Part shown: positions 8,442 through 17,106 of the stretch, piece after piece | Layout of the letters: every line of letters starts with the position of its first letter | Position numbering within the stretch: the first letter of the stretch is position 1 | Source: Bin87 sp965204685 | GTDB taxonomy: Bacteria; Chloroflexota; Dehalococcoidia; Lucifugimonadales; UBA3495 | Length of the DNA stretch: 64,000 nt | Direction of reading: 5' to 3' | Assembly (NCBI GenBank): GCA_965204685.1 | Contig: OZ242004.1 | Coordinates: 2,728,001 to 2,792,000 of the forward strand | The notes under the pieces: model-generated | What the model saw: only the letters and a program-made list of their open reading frames with translations | What the model was told of the DNA's origin: nothing | Database searches by the model: none | Made by a program: the position numbers and the translations under genes

Positions 8442-9353
8442 ATGGCCGCAGGGATTGTCGTCGTCCAGCAGTATCAGCGCATGGTAGTCCAGCGTTTCGG
8501 TACCTACATAGGAACCCGGGGGCCCGGACTGCGCTTCCTTATCCCGATCCTCTACCACGGCACCAAGGTTGACCTGCGCGAGCGCGTCACCCGTGTTCCC
8601 ACCCAGAAGTACATCACCGCCGACAACGTGGTTGTGGACATGGACTTCGTGATCTACTACCGCGTGATGGATGACCAGGTGGACCGCGCGGTGCTTGAGG
8701 TCCAGAACTTCGAAGCGGCTGTCATCAACCTCGCTTTCGCCACCCTGCGTTCCGTCATCGGCTCCCTGGACCTGGCGACCACGCTGTCCGAACGTGAGCG
8801 CATCCGCGATGACGTCCAGATCCGCATGGACGAGGTCACCACTCGTTGGGGCGTCAAGGTGTCTCAGGTGGAGATCAACGAGGTGGACCCGCCTCCCGGA
8901 GTCAAGGCCGCCATGGAGCGGCAGAAGTCCGCCGATGCCATTCGCACCGCGGAGATCACCGAGTCCGAGGGCCAGCGTCAGGCGGCCATCAACCTGGCCG
9001 AGGGCGAACGCCAGTCCGCCATTCTGCGCGCCCAGGGCCAGCGCGAGTCGGAAATCCTCCAGGCCGAGGGAGACCAGCAGGCCCAGGTGCTACGGGCTGA
9101 AGGCTTCAGCTCCGCCCTGGAACGCATCTTCAGCGTCGCCAGCACCGTGGACGCCCGCACCATGAGCCTCCAGTACTTCGACACCCTGAAGTCCCTGGGC
9201 GAGAGCCCATCCACCAAGTTCATCTTCCCCATGGAGTTCACCTCCATGCTCTCCCCCTTCCTCGGCATGGGCGGCATGAACCCGCCGGACGGGGGCAACA
9301 ACCGTGGCAATACCGGCAACGGCGCCAGCGCCGACAACGAAAACCGCACCTGA
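8442..9353 (+). CDS. Slipin/stomatin-like SPFH (band 7) protein
   Basis: 303 residues with an SPFH domain: VQRFGTYIGTRGPGLRFLIP, RVPTQKYITADNV, IYYRV, and an Ala/Glu/Gln-rich coiled coil (about 155-215) ending in ILQAEGDQQAQVLRAEG. Slipins oligomerise at membranes and are processed by the NfeD protease encoded just upstream. AAGGAGG lies seven bases before the ATG. Unusually, residues 1-25 have no clear hydrophobic hairpin, so membrane attachment would have to come from NfeD or the SPFH surface. The C-terminal Gly/Asn-rich tail is probably disordered. Confidence 0.87.
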   Translation: MAAGIVVVQQYQRMVVQRFGTYIGTRGPGLRFLIPILYHGTKVDLRERVTRVPTQKYITADNVVVDMDFVIYYRVMDDQVDRAVLEVQNFEAAVINLAFATLRSVIGSLDLATTLSERERIRDDVQIRMDEVTTRWGVKVSQVEINEVDPPPGVKAAMERQKSADAIRTAEITESEGQRQAAINLAEGERQSAILRAQGQRESEILQAEGDQQAQVLRAEGFSSALERIFSVASTVDARTMSLQYFDTLKSLGESPSTKFIFPMEFTSMLSPFLGMGGMNPPDGGNNRGNTGNGASADNENRT

Positions 9354-9377
9354 CGCGCGCCGCACGAAACCAAAACG

Positions 9378-9404
9378 AGGGGGCAACCATCACGGTTGCC
9401 CCCT
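9378..9404. terminator. Strong hairpin after the slipin gene
   Basis: Perfect 11-bp stem (AGGGGGCAACC with GGTTGCCCCCT) and a 5-base loop. No U-tract follows on the plus strand; a short TTTT lies on the minus strand side. Probably ends or stabilises the nfeD-slipin transcript. Confidence 0.5.
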
Positions 9405-9533
9405 GGCAATAAAGACTTCGTGTCCTAGACTACCCGGAAATACTTGGACCGACCGCCAGCGCACTTTCAGGTTCCCGGCGAAGTCAACGCCGACGTTCGC
9501 CGGCCTTGCGTGCAGGCGCTGAGCGAGGCGACG

Positions 9534-9749
9534 CTAATCTCCCTTGACGTTCTTCTTGGCTGCCTTTTCCTGCCGCGCCTGTCGTATTTTTGCGGCGATG
9601 GCCTCGAGTTCTTCCGGAGATAATCCATCGGTAAGCCCTTCTAATATGGCCGATTTCAAGCCGCGAGGTGTCTTGGCAATTAGCATTCTGATTCCTCCTA
9701 CCACGAAGTCCAGCGTTATTATGACGACCTCAATAATCAGCCACGCCAT
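9534..9749 (-). CDS. Small membrane protein
   Basis: 71 residues: one N-terminal membrane helix (about 2-20), then an amphipathic, basic tail rich in Ala, Glu and Lys with GLTDGLSPEELEAIAAKIRQARQE. Unknown function. It is the third gene of a minus-strand run that begins with the MeaB GTPase, 15 bp after the preceding small gene. Confidence 0.55.
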   Translation of the reverse strand: MAWLIIEVVIITLDFVVGGIRMLIAKTPRGLKSAILEGLTDGLSPEELEAIAAKIRQARQEKAAKKNVKGD

Positions 9750-9764
9750 GCAGATGCTGAACGC

Positions 9765-9986
9765 CTAGTCGACCGGCTCTGTACCCAGCAATTCCGATAA
9801 TAGCAGTTTCCCATCAAGCGGGCTAATGTGCGCCATCGCGTCCGTCAGCAGGATCCGCGCCGCCCAGAACCCGGCCCAAATCACGCACACCGCAATGCGC
9901 GCCATCCGTGTCAGCGGTACGCCGGCAACCGATGCCAGCAGCGAATCGTCGCCATCGACCCCACGCCGCCGGCCTTCACTGTCCAC
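9765..9986 (-). CDS. Small membrane protein downstream of meaB
   Basis: 73 residues with one membrane segment (about 28-47, MARIAVCVIWAGFWAARILL). GTG start at 9986 with GGAG seven bases upstream, 12 bp after the MeaB stop, so it is very likely translated from the same mRNA. No known family recognised. Confidence 0.55.
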   Translation of the reverse strand: MDSEGRRRGVDGDDSLLASVAGVPLTRMARIAVCVIWAGFWAARILLTDAMAHISPLDGKLLLSELLGTEPVD

Positions 9987-9998
9987 GGCTATACTCCA

Positions 9999-10961
9999 TT
10001 ATTCACCGGCAAGATTAGCCAATCCTCCTGCGTTCGCCAGCAGCCCCATCGCCGCCCCGTAAGGCTCCGCAGCCTTCCCGTCTATCTGCCTCAGCAGGTC
10101 GCCCAGCTCCGCGTCGTCGTCCATCCGCTCCGTGATCCGCCGGTAGAGCTCCTCTTGCACCGTCTCCAGGAATTCCGCGCGCCGCCGTTCGGCTCGCCGC
10201 TTTTCCAACCCGCCCGTATCGGCCATGTAGTCGCGGTGCGCGGTCACGCTGTCCCAAAGCTCCCCGATCCCCACGTTCGCGTACGCCTGGGTAAGCAGCA
10301 CCGGCGGGTTCCAACCGTCGCTCAAGTCCGACAATTGCAACATCGCCGTCACCGCGGCCGATAGCTGATTGGCGCCGTCCCGGTCGGCCTTGTTGATTAC
10401 ATAAAGATCGGCGATCTCCATAACGCCGGCCTTCAGCGTCTGTATCGAGTCGCCTGACTCTGGCGTCATCGCCACTACCACCGTGTCCGCCACGCCCATG
10501 ATGCCCAGTTCGGTTTGTCCCACGCCCACCGTTTCCACCAGCGTCACGTCCTTGCCCGCGGCGTCCAATGCCCGCACCATGCTCTTCACGATGCGCGGCA
10601 ACCCGCCGGACTGCCCCCGCGTCGCCACACTGCGAATGAAAACGCCGTCGTCCAGGTAATGCCTCTGCATTCGGATCCGGTCGCCCAGCAGCGCCCCGCC
10701 GGTGAAGGGGCTGGTCGGATCCACTGCCAGGATGCCCACCGTTTTGTCCTGGCCCCGCAGGTGCTCCGCCAGCCGGTCCACCAGCGTGCTCTTGCCGACT
10801 CCAGGCGGGCCGGTGATCCCGACGGCGTATCCCGTGCCGGTGTGCGGGTCCAGCGAGGCCATCGCTTCGGCCGCCGCCGGATCGCCGCGCTCCAGCAGCG
10901 TCAGCACTCGTGACAGAGCGCGCAGTTCACCTTTCAGCACCCGTTCGGCCAGTTCACTCAT
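9999..10961 (-). CDS. MeaB/ArgK-type G3E GTPase, cobalamin-enzyme chaperone
   Basis: 320 residues. GTP-binding motifs: P-loop GPPGVGKST (about 51-59), DPTSPFTGGALLGDRIRM, VETVGVGQTE (switch region) and NKAD. MeaB proteins guard and reactivate B12-dependent acyl-CoA mutases such as methylmalonyl-CoA mutase; in older annotations they are LAO/AO transport ATPases. No mutase gene is in the window, so the partner must lie elsewhere. ATG 10961 is chosen; a TTG at 10997 would add 12 residues. Confidence 0.88.
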   Translation of the reverse strand: MSELAERVLKGELRALSRVLTLLERGDPAAAEAMASLDPHTGTGYAVGITGPPGVGKSTLVDRLAEHLRGQDKTVGILAVDPTSPFTGGALLGDRIRMQRHYLDDGVFIRSVATRGQSGGLPRIVKSMVRALDAAGKDVTLVETVGVGQTELGIMGVADTVVVAMTPESGDSIQTLKAGVMEIADLYVINKADRDGANQLSAAVTAMLQLSDLSDGWNPPVLLTQAYANVGIGELWDSVTAHRDYMADTGGLEKRRAERRRAEFLETVQEELYRRITERMDDDAELGDLLRQIDGKAAEPYGAAMGLLANAGGLANLAGE

Positions 10962-11133
10962 CTGGTATCCACGCGACGAAAATCGTAAAGTTTGCAACGA
11001 AACACGACGGCCAATTTAACATCGGCCCGTTCGCGGGTCAAGGATGGCCGCAGCTCTCGCCCTTAACAACTCCCGTCCCAGCGGTTATCATCTTGGCGCT
11101 CCCAGACTCTGCCTGAACCCCGAGGTGATCTCC

Positions 11134-12009
11134 ATGACTACCCGCTCCGACACTCTCCAGGGCCGCGTTGCCATCGTGACCGGCGCGGCCAGCCCCATTG
11201 GCATGGGCCGCTCCATCACCACAGGCCTCGTGCGGGCCGGCGCCCGTGTTGCCATGCTTGACATCAACGAGGACTGGCTCGATCAAACCGCCAACGACAT
11301 GCGCGAACTGGGTGGCGACGAGTGCGTCCTGCCCATCATTGCCGACGTCACCGACCCCGAGTCCGTTCAGAATGCAGTTCAACAAACCATTACCGAGATG
11401 GGCGGCCTCCACATCCTCGTCAACAACGCCGGCATCAACCCCCGCACCGCCGGTTTCGGCGGCAGCGCCTCCGGCAGCCGCACCGGTTTCTTCGACATCG
11501 TACCCGACGCCTGGCTGCGCGTGATTTCCGTGAACCTAAGTGGTCCCTTCCTCATGGCCAACGCGGTGGCCGGCCACATGATGGAGCAAGGTTTTGGACG
11601 CATTATCGGCGTCACCACCAGCATGGACACCATGTGGCGCAAGGGTGGCGCGCCCTACGGCCCGTCCAAGGCGGGACACGAGGCTCTGGTCGCCATTATG
11701 GCCCAGGACCTCGAAGGTACCGGCGTCACCGCCAACGTCCTCACGCCCGGCGGGGCTACGGCCACCAACATGGTCCTGCCTCCCGAGGGCGCGACGGCCG
11801 ATGCACTCATCCAGCCCGAAGTCATGCAGGCGCCGGTCGTCTGGATCGCCTCCGATGACGCCAGCGACTGGAACGGCCGCCGCATCATCGCCTACTACTG
11901 GGACGAATCGTTGCCCTTGGAAGCAAGGCTCGAAAAGTGCGGCGCTCCCGCCGCGTGGCCTCAGCTCGGCCTCCAGGCCGTACACCCCGACTGGTTCGGC
12001 CGCGGCTGA
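11134..12009 (+). CDS. Short-chain dehydrogenase/reductase (SDR)
   Basis: 291 residues of the classical SDR fold: a modified cofactor motif (VTGAASPIGMGRSI), DVTD, VNNAGIN, a serine in GVTTSMDTMW and the catalytic tyrosine and lysine in YGPSKAG. It likely oxidises or reduces a hydroxyl/keto group with NAD(P). The C-terminal 40 residues (YWDESLPLEARLEKCG...) are an extension beyond the core. GAGGTGATC precedes the ATG by four bases. Substrate not predictable. Confidence 0.85.
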   Translation: MTTRSDTLQGRVAIVTGAASPIGMGRSITTGLVRAGARVAMLDINEDWLDQTANDMRELGGDECVLPIIADVTDPESVQNAVQQTITEMGGLHILVNNAGINPRTAGFGGSASGSRTGFFDIVPDAWLRVISVNLSGPFLMANAVAGHMMEQGFGRIIGVTTSMDTMWRKGGAPYGPSKAGHEALVAIMAQDLEGTGVTANVLTPGGATATNMVLPPEGATADALIQPEVMQAPVVWIASDDASDWNGRRIIAYYWDESLPLEARLEKCGAPAAWPQLGLQAVHPDWFGRG

Positions 12010-12036
12010 CCACAAACGGAAACCCACAAAATCGTA

Positions 12037-12058
12037 GGGGCGAATGATCATTCGCCCC
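12037..12058. terminator. Perfect 22-bp palindrome between convergent genes
   Basis: GGGGCGAATGA and its exact complement meet without a spacer, so either strand can form the same hairpin. It lies between the SDR gene and the convergent gene at 12.1 kb and resembles the palindromes at 42055 and 50572; all three have GGGGCG...CGCCCC arms and sit at convergent junctions. Likely a bidirectional terminator or a small repeat family. Confidence 0.55.
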
Positions 12059-12084
12059 CTATTGCTATTGCCCTGACAGCGCAG

Positions 12085-12471
12085 TCACCCTTCCGATAGA
12101 GTTTGGGCGTCCGCGATGAACGCGGCGGTTTCGCGGATACGTCTCTCAGTATGTCGGTTGCACGCGCCGGTGTAGGAACACGCGCCGTGCAACTGGCTGA
12201 GCCGGCTGTAATATCGCCGTTGCAGCGAGTTTGTCGCCCTGCCCGACTCGACCAGATCATCCAGGCAGTCGCTGGTCAGCCCGGTTGGTCCTGGCTCTTG
12301 TTCTGTCAACGCCAGAATTAGCGCGTCGGTGGCCCGCTTGGTAGCGCACCAGGCCTTTTCCGCGGCGTCTCGAATGTCGCCATGTTCCAAACGTTCGACA
12401 GCCTGGTCTTGAAGCTCTCGGGCATCCGCGAAGATTTCGTCAACGTTGTCCTGAGTTGCAACAGTGGTCAT
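12085..12471 (-). CDS. HEPN/PaREP1-like small helical protein
   Basis: 128 residues, all-helical by pattern. The stretch ELQDQAVERLEHGDIRDAAEKAWCATKRATDALI is like the PaREP1/HEPN-type helical repeat found in archaeal and bacterial accessory genes. No RNase-type R-x4-6-H motif is obvious, though ACNRHTERRIRE is basic. ATG 12471 is preferred over TTG 12489. It lies 60 bp downstream of the CysRS-GT gene on the same strand and could share its transcript. Confidence 0.5.
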   Translation of the reverse strand: MTTVATQDNVDEIFADARELQDQAVERLEHGDIRDAAEKAWCATKRATDALILALTEQEPGPTGLTSDCLDDLVESGRATNSLQRRYYSRLSQLHGACSYTGACNRHTERRIRETAAFIADAQTLSEG

Positions 12472-12532
12472 GCTACGACTGCTCTCCAACCCTTGCGGGC
12501 GCCTGCTCCCTTTGCAATGCTGGATAGAGGCA

Positions 12533-14743
12533 TCAGTGCCGGAAACCCGTATCGAATCCCCGCGCGTTCGGATTGATCAACAGGTCGGGCCGGTTGCCCC
12601 AGCGCTTCAAGAACCGCCCGAAGTTCTTCCGGCTCAGCTCGTCCCGCTGGTTCTCCTCCAACTCCTCCCACTGGCGGTGCTCATGACGCACCATCGGCAG
12701 GCTGCTGTCGCATACCACCCGGTAGCCAGCATTCTTGAACTGGAAGCAATAATCGATGTCCAGGTTCCGGTAGAACCGGAAGGACTCGTGCATCAAGCCC
12801 ACGGAGGGCAGGTCCGCCCGACGGAACGCCATGCAGTACGCTTGCATCGCGTCGGCGTCGCCCCGGTCCACCTCCTCGTGGAAGTGCTGCATGTCATCGG
12901 TCGTCAACCCATACGGACCGAACACGCCGATGCTGTTGTCCGCCAGGTGTTCCGCTACCGGAGTCAAAATGTCCCCGATCACCTCAGTCGAGGCATCCAG
13001 CAGCACGATGTATCGCCCGCGCGCCTGCTTCAACCCGATGTTCTTGCCGGCGGCGTCCCCCACCACGTGGTCGCAGTGAATCACTCGCACGTTGTCGTGC
13101 TCCGCCTGCGCCTCCTCCAGGTATTCCGCCGTGCCGTCCGTGGACCCGTTGTCCACCACGACGATCTCCACCGAGGCCCCGCCGGTGTGCCGCAGCACCG
13201 CCTCAACGCAGCGCCGCACGTCGTCCACGTAGTCATAAGCGTTCACCATGAAGGTGAAGTCGTAAAGGTCCGGCTCGTCCAACAACGACGGGACTTCCCG
13301 GGAAGCGGAAACCGACGCCCATCGTGCTGACTGCAGTTCCAAAGGCGTTTGCGGACGCACCAGAGTTGCAACTCCGGTGTCCTGTACCACCATCCCGCCT
13401 TCGACCATCTGCGACCGCAGCGCGTCGGCGTCGCGGTACGCCGCCTGCTGCCGCAGCGCGTTTCGGCGCTCCACAGCATCGCTGTTCTGACTGCCGATCT
13501 CGTACCGCTCCGGAATCTGGTCCAAGTCAAGCCCGAACACCCGGTCAAAGTCCAGGATCAGATCCAACTTGTCCGCCGACGACAGGTCCGATCTCACCAT
13601 GTCCCAGGTGATTGCCAGCGCCGTGGGCAGGTCCAGGTCGTTGTGCACCGCGTCCCAGAACTTGCTACTCCATTCCTGGCCCTCGGCGGTCAGGTCATGG
13701 TGACTCGAACCATTGCCGGACATGTTCCGCCACACCCAGATGCGGTTGCGCAGGCCGGTCAGCGCCTTCTCCGCCGCCCGTAGCGACGTGAAGGTGAAGT
13801 TCATCCGGTGCCGATACCGCACCGTCATGCACAGGTAGCGGAACGCCAGCGGGTCGAACCCTCGCGTCGCCAGATCCTCGATCAGGAACACGTTCCCGGC
13901 CGACTTCGCCATCTTGGCGCCGTCCGCCAGCAGGTGCTGTCCGTGCACCCAGTAGTTCACGTGCTGCTGCCCAAACGCCCCCTCGCTCTGCGCGATTTCG
14001 TCCTCATGGTGCGGGAACACGTTGTCCACGCCGCCGGTGTGGATGTCGAATTTCTCGCCCAGGTACTTGTGCGCCATGGCCGAACATTCGATGTGCCAGC
14101 CGGGGAAACCCTCGCCCCACGGGCTGTCCCACTTCACGTCCCGACCCGGCTCGGCGGCCTTCCAGAGGGTGAAATCTCTCGGGTCGCGCTTCAGCGGGTC
14201 GGCTTCGGCCCGCACTCCCTCCAGCAGGTCACCGCCGAAATTGCGCGAAAGCTTGCCGTACTGTGGATAACTGTTGACGTTGAAGTAGATGTTGCCGCCC
14301 GCTTCGTACGCGGCGCCGTTGTTCATCAGCGTGCCCACCATCTCCAGCATTTCGGGGATGTGGTGCGACGCCCAGGGGAACACGTGGGCCGGCAGGATGT
14401 TGATCCGCTCCTCGTCCTGCCAGAAAACATCCGCGTAGAACTCGCCGATTTCCTGTAGAGATTTGCCTTCGGCCAGCGCGGCCATGATCATCTTGTCGCC
14501 GCCGGCCTCGGCCAGTTCCTGGCGCATGTGTCCCACATCGGTGATGTTCTTGATGTGGTAAACCTCGTTGCCGTCGGCCACCAGGATCCGTCGGATCCAG
14601 TCGGCCATCAGGTACGTGCGCAGGTTCCCAATGTGGGCGTAGCGGTACACCGTCGGCCCGCAGGTGTACATCGACACCCTGCCTGGAGTCATCGGCCGGA
14701 TTTCCTCGACGTTCTTAGTCAGGGTGTTGTAGATGCGTAGCAT
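12533..14743 (-). CDS. Cysteinyl-tRNA synthetase fused to a family 2 glycosyltransferase
   Basis: 736 residues in one uninterrupted frame. Residues 1-465 are a full CysRS: Cys28 in TCGPTVY, HIGN at 37-40, the other zinc ligands Cys220, His245 and Glu249 (spacing as in E. coli CysS), KMAKS at 277-281, and the C-terminal RDADALRSQMVEGG segment. After a short linker, residues about 495-736 form a GT2 domain with VEIVVVDNGSTDGTAEYL, AAGKNIGLKQARG and an LDAST metal motif, ending in FLKRWG. CysRS charges tRNA-Cys; the attached transferase would use a nucleotide sugar. ATG 14743 has GGAGGTAGAGG upstream. No frameshift is needed for the fusion. A separate cysS is not in the window. Confidence 0.88.
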   Translation of the reverse strand: MLRIYNTLTKNVEEIRPMTPGRVSMYTCGPTVYRYAHIGNLRTYLMADWIRRILVADGNEVYHIKNITDVGHMRQELAEAGGDKMIMAALAEGKSLQEIGEFYADVFWQDEERINILPAHVFPWASHHIPEMLEMVGTLMNNGAAYEAGGNIYFNVNSYPQYGKLSRNFGGDLLEGVRAEADPLKRDPRDFTLWKAAEPGRDVKWDSPWGEGFPGWHIECSAMAHKYLGEKFDIHTGGVDNVFPHHEDEIAQSEGAFGQQHVNYWVHGQHLLADGAKMAKSAGNVFLIEDLATRGFDPLAFRYLCMTVRYRHRMNFTFTSLRAAEKALTGLRNRIWVWRNMSGNGSSHHDLTAEGQEWSSKFWDAVHNDLDLPTALAITWDMVRSDLSSADKLDLILDFDRVFGLDLDQIPERYEIGSQNSDAVERRNALRQQAAYRDADALRSQMVEGGMVVQDTGVATLVRPQTPLELQSARWASVSASREVPSLLDEPDLYDFTFMVNAYDYVDDVRRCVEAVLRHTGGASVEIVVVDNGSTDGTAEYLEEAQAEHDNVRVIHCDHVVGDAAGKNIGLKQARGRYIVLLDASTEVIGDILTPVAEHLADNSIGVFGPYGLTTDDMQHFHEEVDRGDADAMQAYCMAFRRADLPSVGLMHESFRFYRNLDIDYCFQFKNAGYRVVCDSSLPMVRHEHRQWEELEENQRDELSRKNFGRFLKRWGNRPDLLINPNARGFDTGFRH

Positions 14744-14820
14744 ACCTCTACCTCCGGCGGGCGCAGTTGGCCCAAGTTTAGCACGCACGTCGCCCGGTTT
14801 GCACTCGCGCCGGGCCAACG

Positions 14821-14870
14821 TTGGCCGTTATCCCGCCGGTAAGTCGTCAGCAGCGGGACTTTCGGGATTG
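14821..14870. repeat. Degenerate copy of the AGGATT-type dispersed repeat
   Basis: TTGGCCGTTATCCCGCC followed by a GTCAGCAGCGGGA-like stretch matches the left half of the repeats at 22141, 23687 and 24076; the right half is missing. It lies between the NYN gene and the CysRS fusion. Confidence 0.45.
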
Positions 14871-14877
14871 GGCGGGG

Positions 14878-15467
14878 TCAGCGTCTGGCGGGGCGGTAGT
14901 CTCGGGGGTCCAGGCAGGCGTCGTACATCGCCCGGTCTATCCGAACCCAGTTTGTGCCGTGGATGCCGCGGCGGAAAGCACTGCCTGGACCCACGGGGAA
15001 CGCGCATTCAAAGGTGAGCGTCCGGTTCTGCAACGTGGCAATCTGCTTGGCCAGGCTGACCGCCGGACCAAAGTCTGAATCCTGGCTGACGAGGATGGCC
15101 ACGTCATAACGGCGTTCGTGCGTCGCCTGCACCAAGTCCAAAGCCAGGCTGACGTCAACGCCCTTTTCCTGGCCGCCCCGGTTGACCTTGCCCCGATAAA
15201 CGTAGATGCCCCGGCGGGCCAGGTAGCGGAGCTTATTTAACCAAAAATCGTGCCAATACGGGTTACCGGAGCGACTCGGAACGCCAGTATAGAAGCGGAT
15301 TTGGGACAGAACACGGCCGGCCTCTCTGCTGACCAGGGCCTCGGCTATTTTTCGACATCGTAACTAGGCCAAGCATACGACGATGCTTTGTCCATCGGGT
15401 TTGTGTGCCAAGCGTCCTTTGCCGAGTGGTAGAGATTCTGGCCGTCAATGAAAACTATGGTGTCCAT
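14878..15467 (-). pseudogene. NYN-domain (LabA/DUF88-like) nuclease gene with a one-base frameshift
   Basis: The frame from ATG 15467 encodes MDTIVFIDGQNLYHSAK and stops at a TAG at 15345-15347, directly after a run of five A. Adding one A to that run restores a continuous 196-residue protein through WHDFWLNKLRYLARRG, GGQEKGVDVSLALDL and VAILVSQDSDFGPAV. These are the conserved acidic positions of NYN domains, PIN-like RNases. Everything but the single base is intact, so it may be a sequencing or assembly error, a recent mutation, or a slippage site. A hairpin with a U-run lies directly before the ATG. Confidence 0.75.
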
Positions 15468-15471
15468 AATT

Positions 15472-15524
15472 AAAAAAACCCCGGCCGGGGAAACTGGCGC
15501 AAGCCAGCTCGTGCGGACGGGGGG
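15472..15524 (-). repeat. GC-rich hairpin element with U-tract, copy 1
   Basis: On the minus strand a CCCCGTCCG arm pairs with CGGCCGGGG (one mismatch) around an inner CTGGC-TTGC-GCCAG hairpin, and is followed by seven T. The T-run ends four bases before the NYN start codon, so it would act as a terminator or attenuator in that leader. Two related elements are at 21985 and 22092, in the same orientation. Confidence 0.55.
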
Positions 15525-15635
15525 CAAATCAGGACTAGTGTATCGCCGTTTGCGGGGCTCCGTCAAGAACAATATCAACAAAAGAGACGCTTGCAAAACG
15601 ACGAACCGCCCGGAATTTGCCCGATTAGCCCAGTT

Positions 15636-15663
15636 TGGCCCGAGACTTGCAAAACTCGGGCCA
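15636..15663. other. Inverted repeat upstream of the transposase
   Basis: 9-bp perfect arms (TGGCCCGAG and CTCGGGCCA) around a 10-base loop, 125 bp before the transposase ATG. It could be part of the left end of the insertion sequence or a regulatory hairpin. The rest of the 15.47-15.79 kb gap shows no further gene. Confidence 0.35.
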
Positions 15664-15788
15664 CAGGTTTGTCCCTGCCGATCATCGGCGTGTAGGATGT
15701 TGGCAACACAAAAAGTTGTCGCCGCCCTGTGGCTAGGACGACGACGGCGAACGAATACTCCACGTGCAGCAGGAGGTACCAGACGTTC

Positions 15789-17060
15789 ATGGGCAATTTA
15801 ACACGGGCTTTTGCCATTCCGCAAGCGGTCGGCTGCGTCCTCTCCGTCATCGACGCCGACGACCTGCTCGACCGATTGGACAACTACCGCTGGACCGGGC
15901 GCAAGGGTTACAGCCCCGACGCCATGTGGAACGCCGTCCTGGTTCGGCACATACTCCGGCTGCGCTACGTCCGCGACCTGATCGCACAGCTCCATTCATC
16001 CCGCCAGTTGCGGCGCGTCTGCGGCTTCCGTGACTCGGTTCCTTCGGAAAGCACCTTTTCCCGTTTCTACGCACGGCTCGCGCAGCATCAAGACCTCGTG
16101 GACCAAGCCTTCGCCACCGCCACCCACGTCATCGCCGCTGCCCTCACCAACGACAAGGCCGAAGGCAAGCTGCCACCCAAGTCGCCCTTACCGGGTACCG
16201 CAATCGCCATCGACTCCACCGACATCCCGGCCTTTGCCGACTCTCGCCGCAAACATTGCACCGACCCCGACGCCAAATGGGGACACCGCACCGCCAAGAA
16301 CCACCCTACCATGACCGACAAGGGCGAATTGTTCTTCGGCTACAAGGTTCACTCCCTTTGCGATGCCTACTACGGGTTCCCGCTGTCCTGGGACATCCTC
16401 CCCGCCAACGTCAACGATTCCCCGCGACTCCCTCTCTTGATGGACAGCATGGCCGACGAATACCCCTATCTGCCCACCCGCTACCTGCTGGCCGACCGGG
16501 GTTACGACAGCCTTTCCAACTATCGGGACCTGGACGACCGCCGCATCCTGTCCGTGATCCTGATGCGCAACACCGACCGCAACGGCATCTACTCCGTGCG
16601 CGGGCGCCCTTACTGCGTGGGAAAGCAGGAGATGGAGTACGTCCGCACCGACAAGGGCCAAGGGCATCTGTTCCGCTGTCCCGAGGGCGGCTGCGACCTC
16701 AAAGACACCGCGCCCTGGCTCGGCCAACGCTGCCCATCGGAACACTACGAAAACTGGCAGGAGGACCGACTGCGAAAAGTGGGCCGGTTCCCCAGGAGCA
16801 GCCGGCGCTGGCGCAGGCTCTACCGCCGCCGGCCTATCATCGAGCGGATGTTTAGCAGCCTCAAACGCTCGCGGCTCTTGGCCGACTGTCGGCACCTGGG
16901 CATCGCCAAAACCCGTCTGCACGTCTCCCTGTCCATGATCGCCTACGCCGCCACCATGCTGGTGCATGTGCTGGAAGGCGACTTTCAGGGGATGCGCAAC
17001 ATGTCCATGAACCGGCTTTTTGCTGACCACGCTGACCGGGCATTGCCGCTGGCGGTGTGA
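15789..17060 (+). CDS. DDE transposase (DUF772-type N-terminus, IS5/IS1182-like)
   Basis: 423 residues. The N-terminal DUF772-like part (GRKGYSPDAMWNAVLVRHILRLRYVRDL, SESTFSRFY) is followed by an RNase H-like DDE domain: Asp142 in AIDSTDIP, Asp236 in LLADRGYDS and Glu352 in RRPIIERMFSSLKR. A cysteine-bearing insert (CPEGGCDL...RCPS) precedes the last strand. An AGGAGGT lies eleven bases before ATG 15789; a GTG at 15729 is a less likely start. The frame is intact, so the enzyme may be active. I could not find matching terminal inverted repeats or target duplications, so element ends are undefined. Confidence 0.85.
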   Translation: MGNLTRAFAIPQAVGCVLSVIDADDLLDRLDNYRWTGRKGYSPDAMWNAVLVRHILRLRYVRDLIAQLHSSRQLRRVCGFRDSVPSESTFSRFYARLAQHQDLVDQAFATATHVIAAALTNDKAEGKLPPKSPLPGTAIAIDSTDIPAFADSRRKHCTDPDAKWGHRTAKNHPTMTDKGELFFGYKVHSLCDAYYGFPLSWDILPANVNDSPRLPLLMDSMADEYPYLPTRYLLADRGYDSLSNYRDLDDRRILSVILMRNTDRNGIYSVRGRPYCVGKQEMEYVRTDKGQGHLFRCPEGGCDLKDTAPWLGQRCPSEHYENWQEDRLRKVGRFPRSSRRWRRLYRRRPIIERMFSSLKRSRLLADCRHLGIAKTRLHVSLSMIAYAATMLVHVLEGDFQGMRNMSMNRLFADHADRALPLAV

Positions 17061-17106
17061 TCCGGTGGTGTGCCGACCGACGGAAGTCTGGGCGCTGGCG
17101 GCGTAG

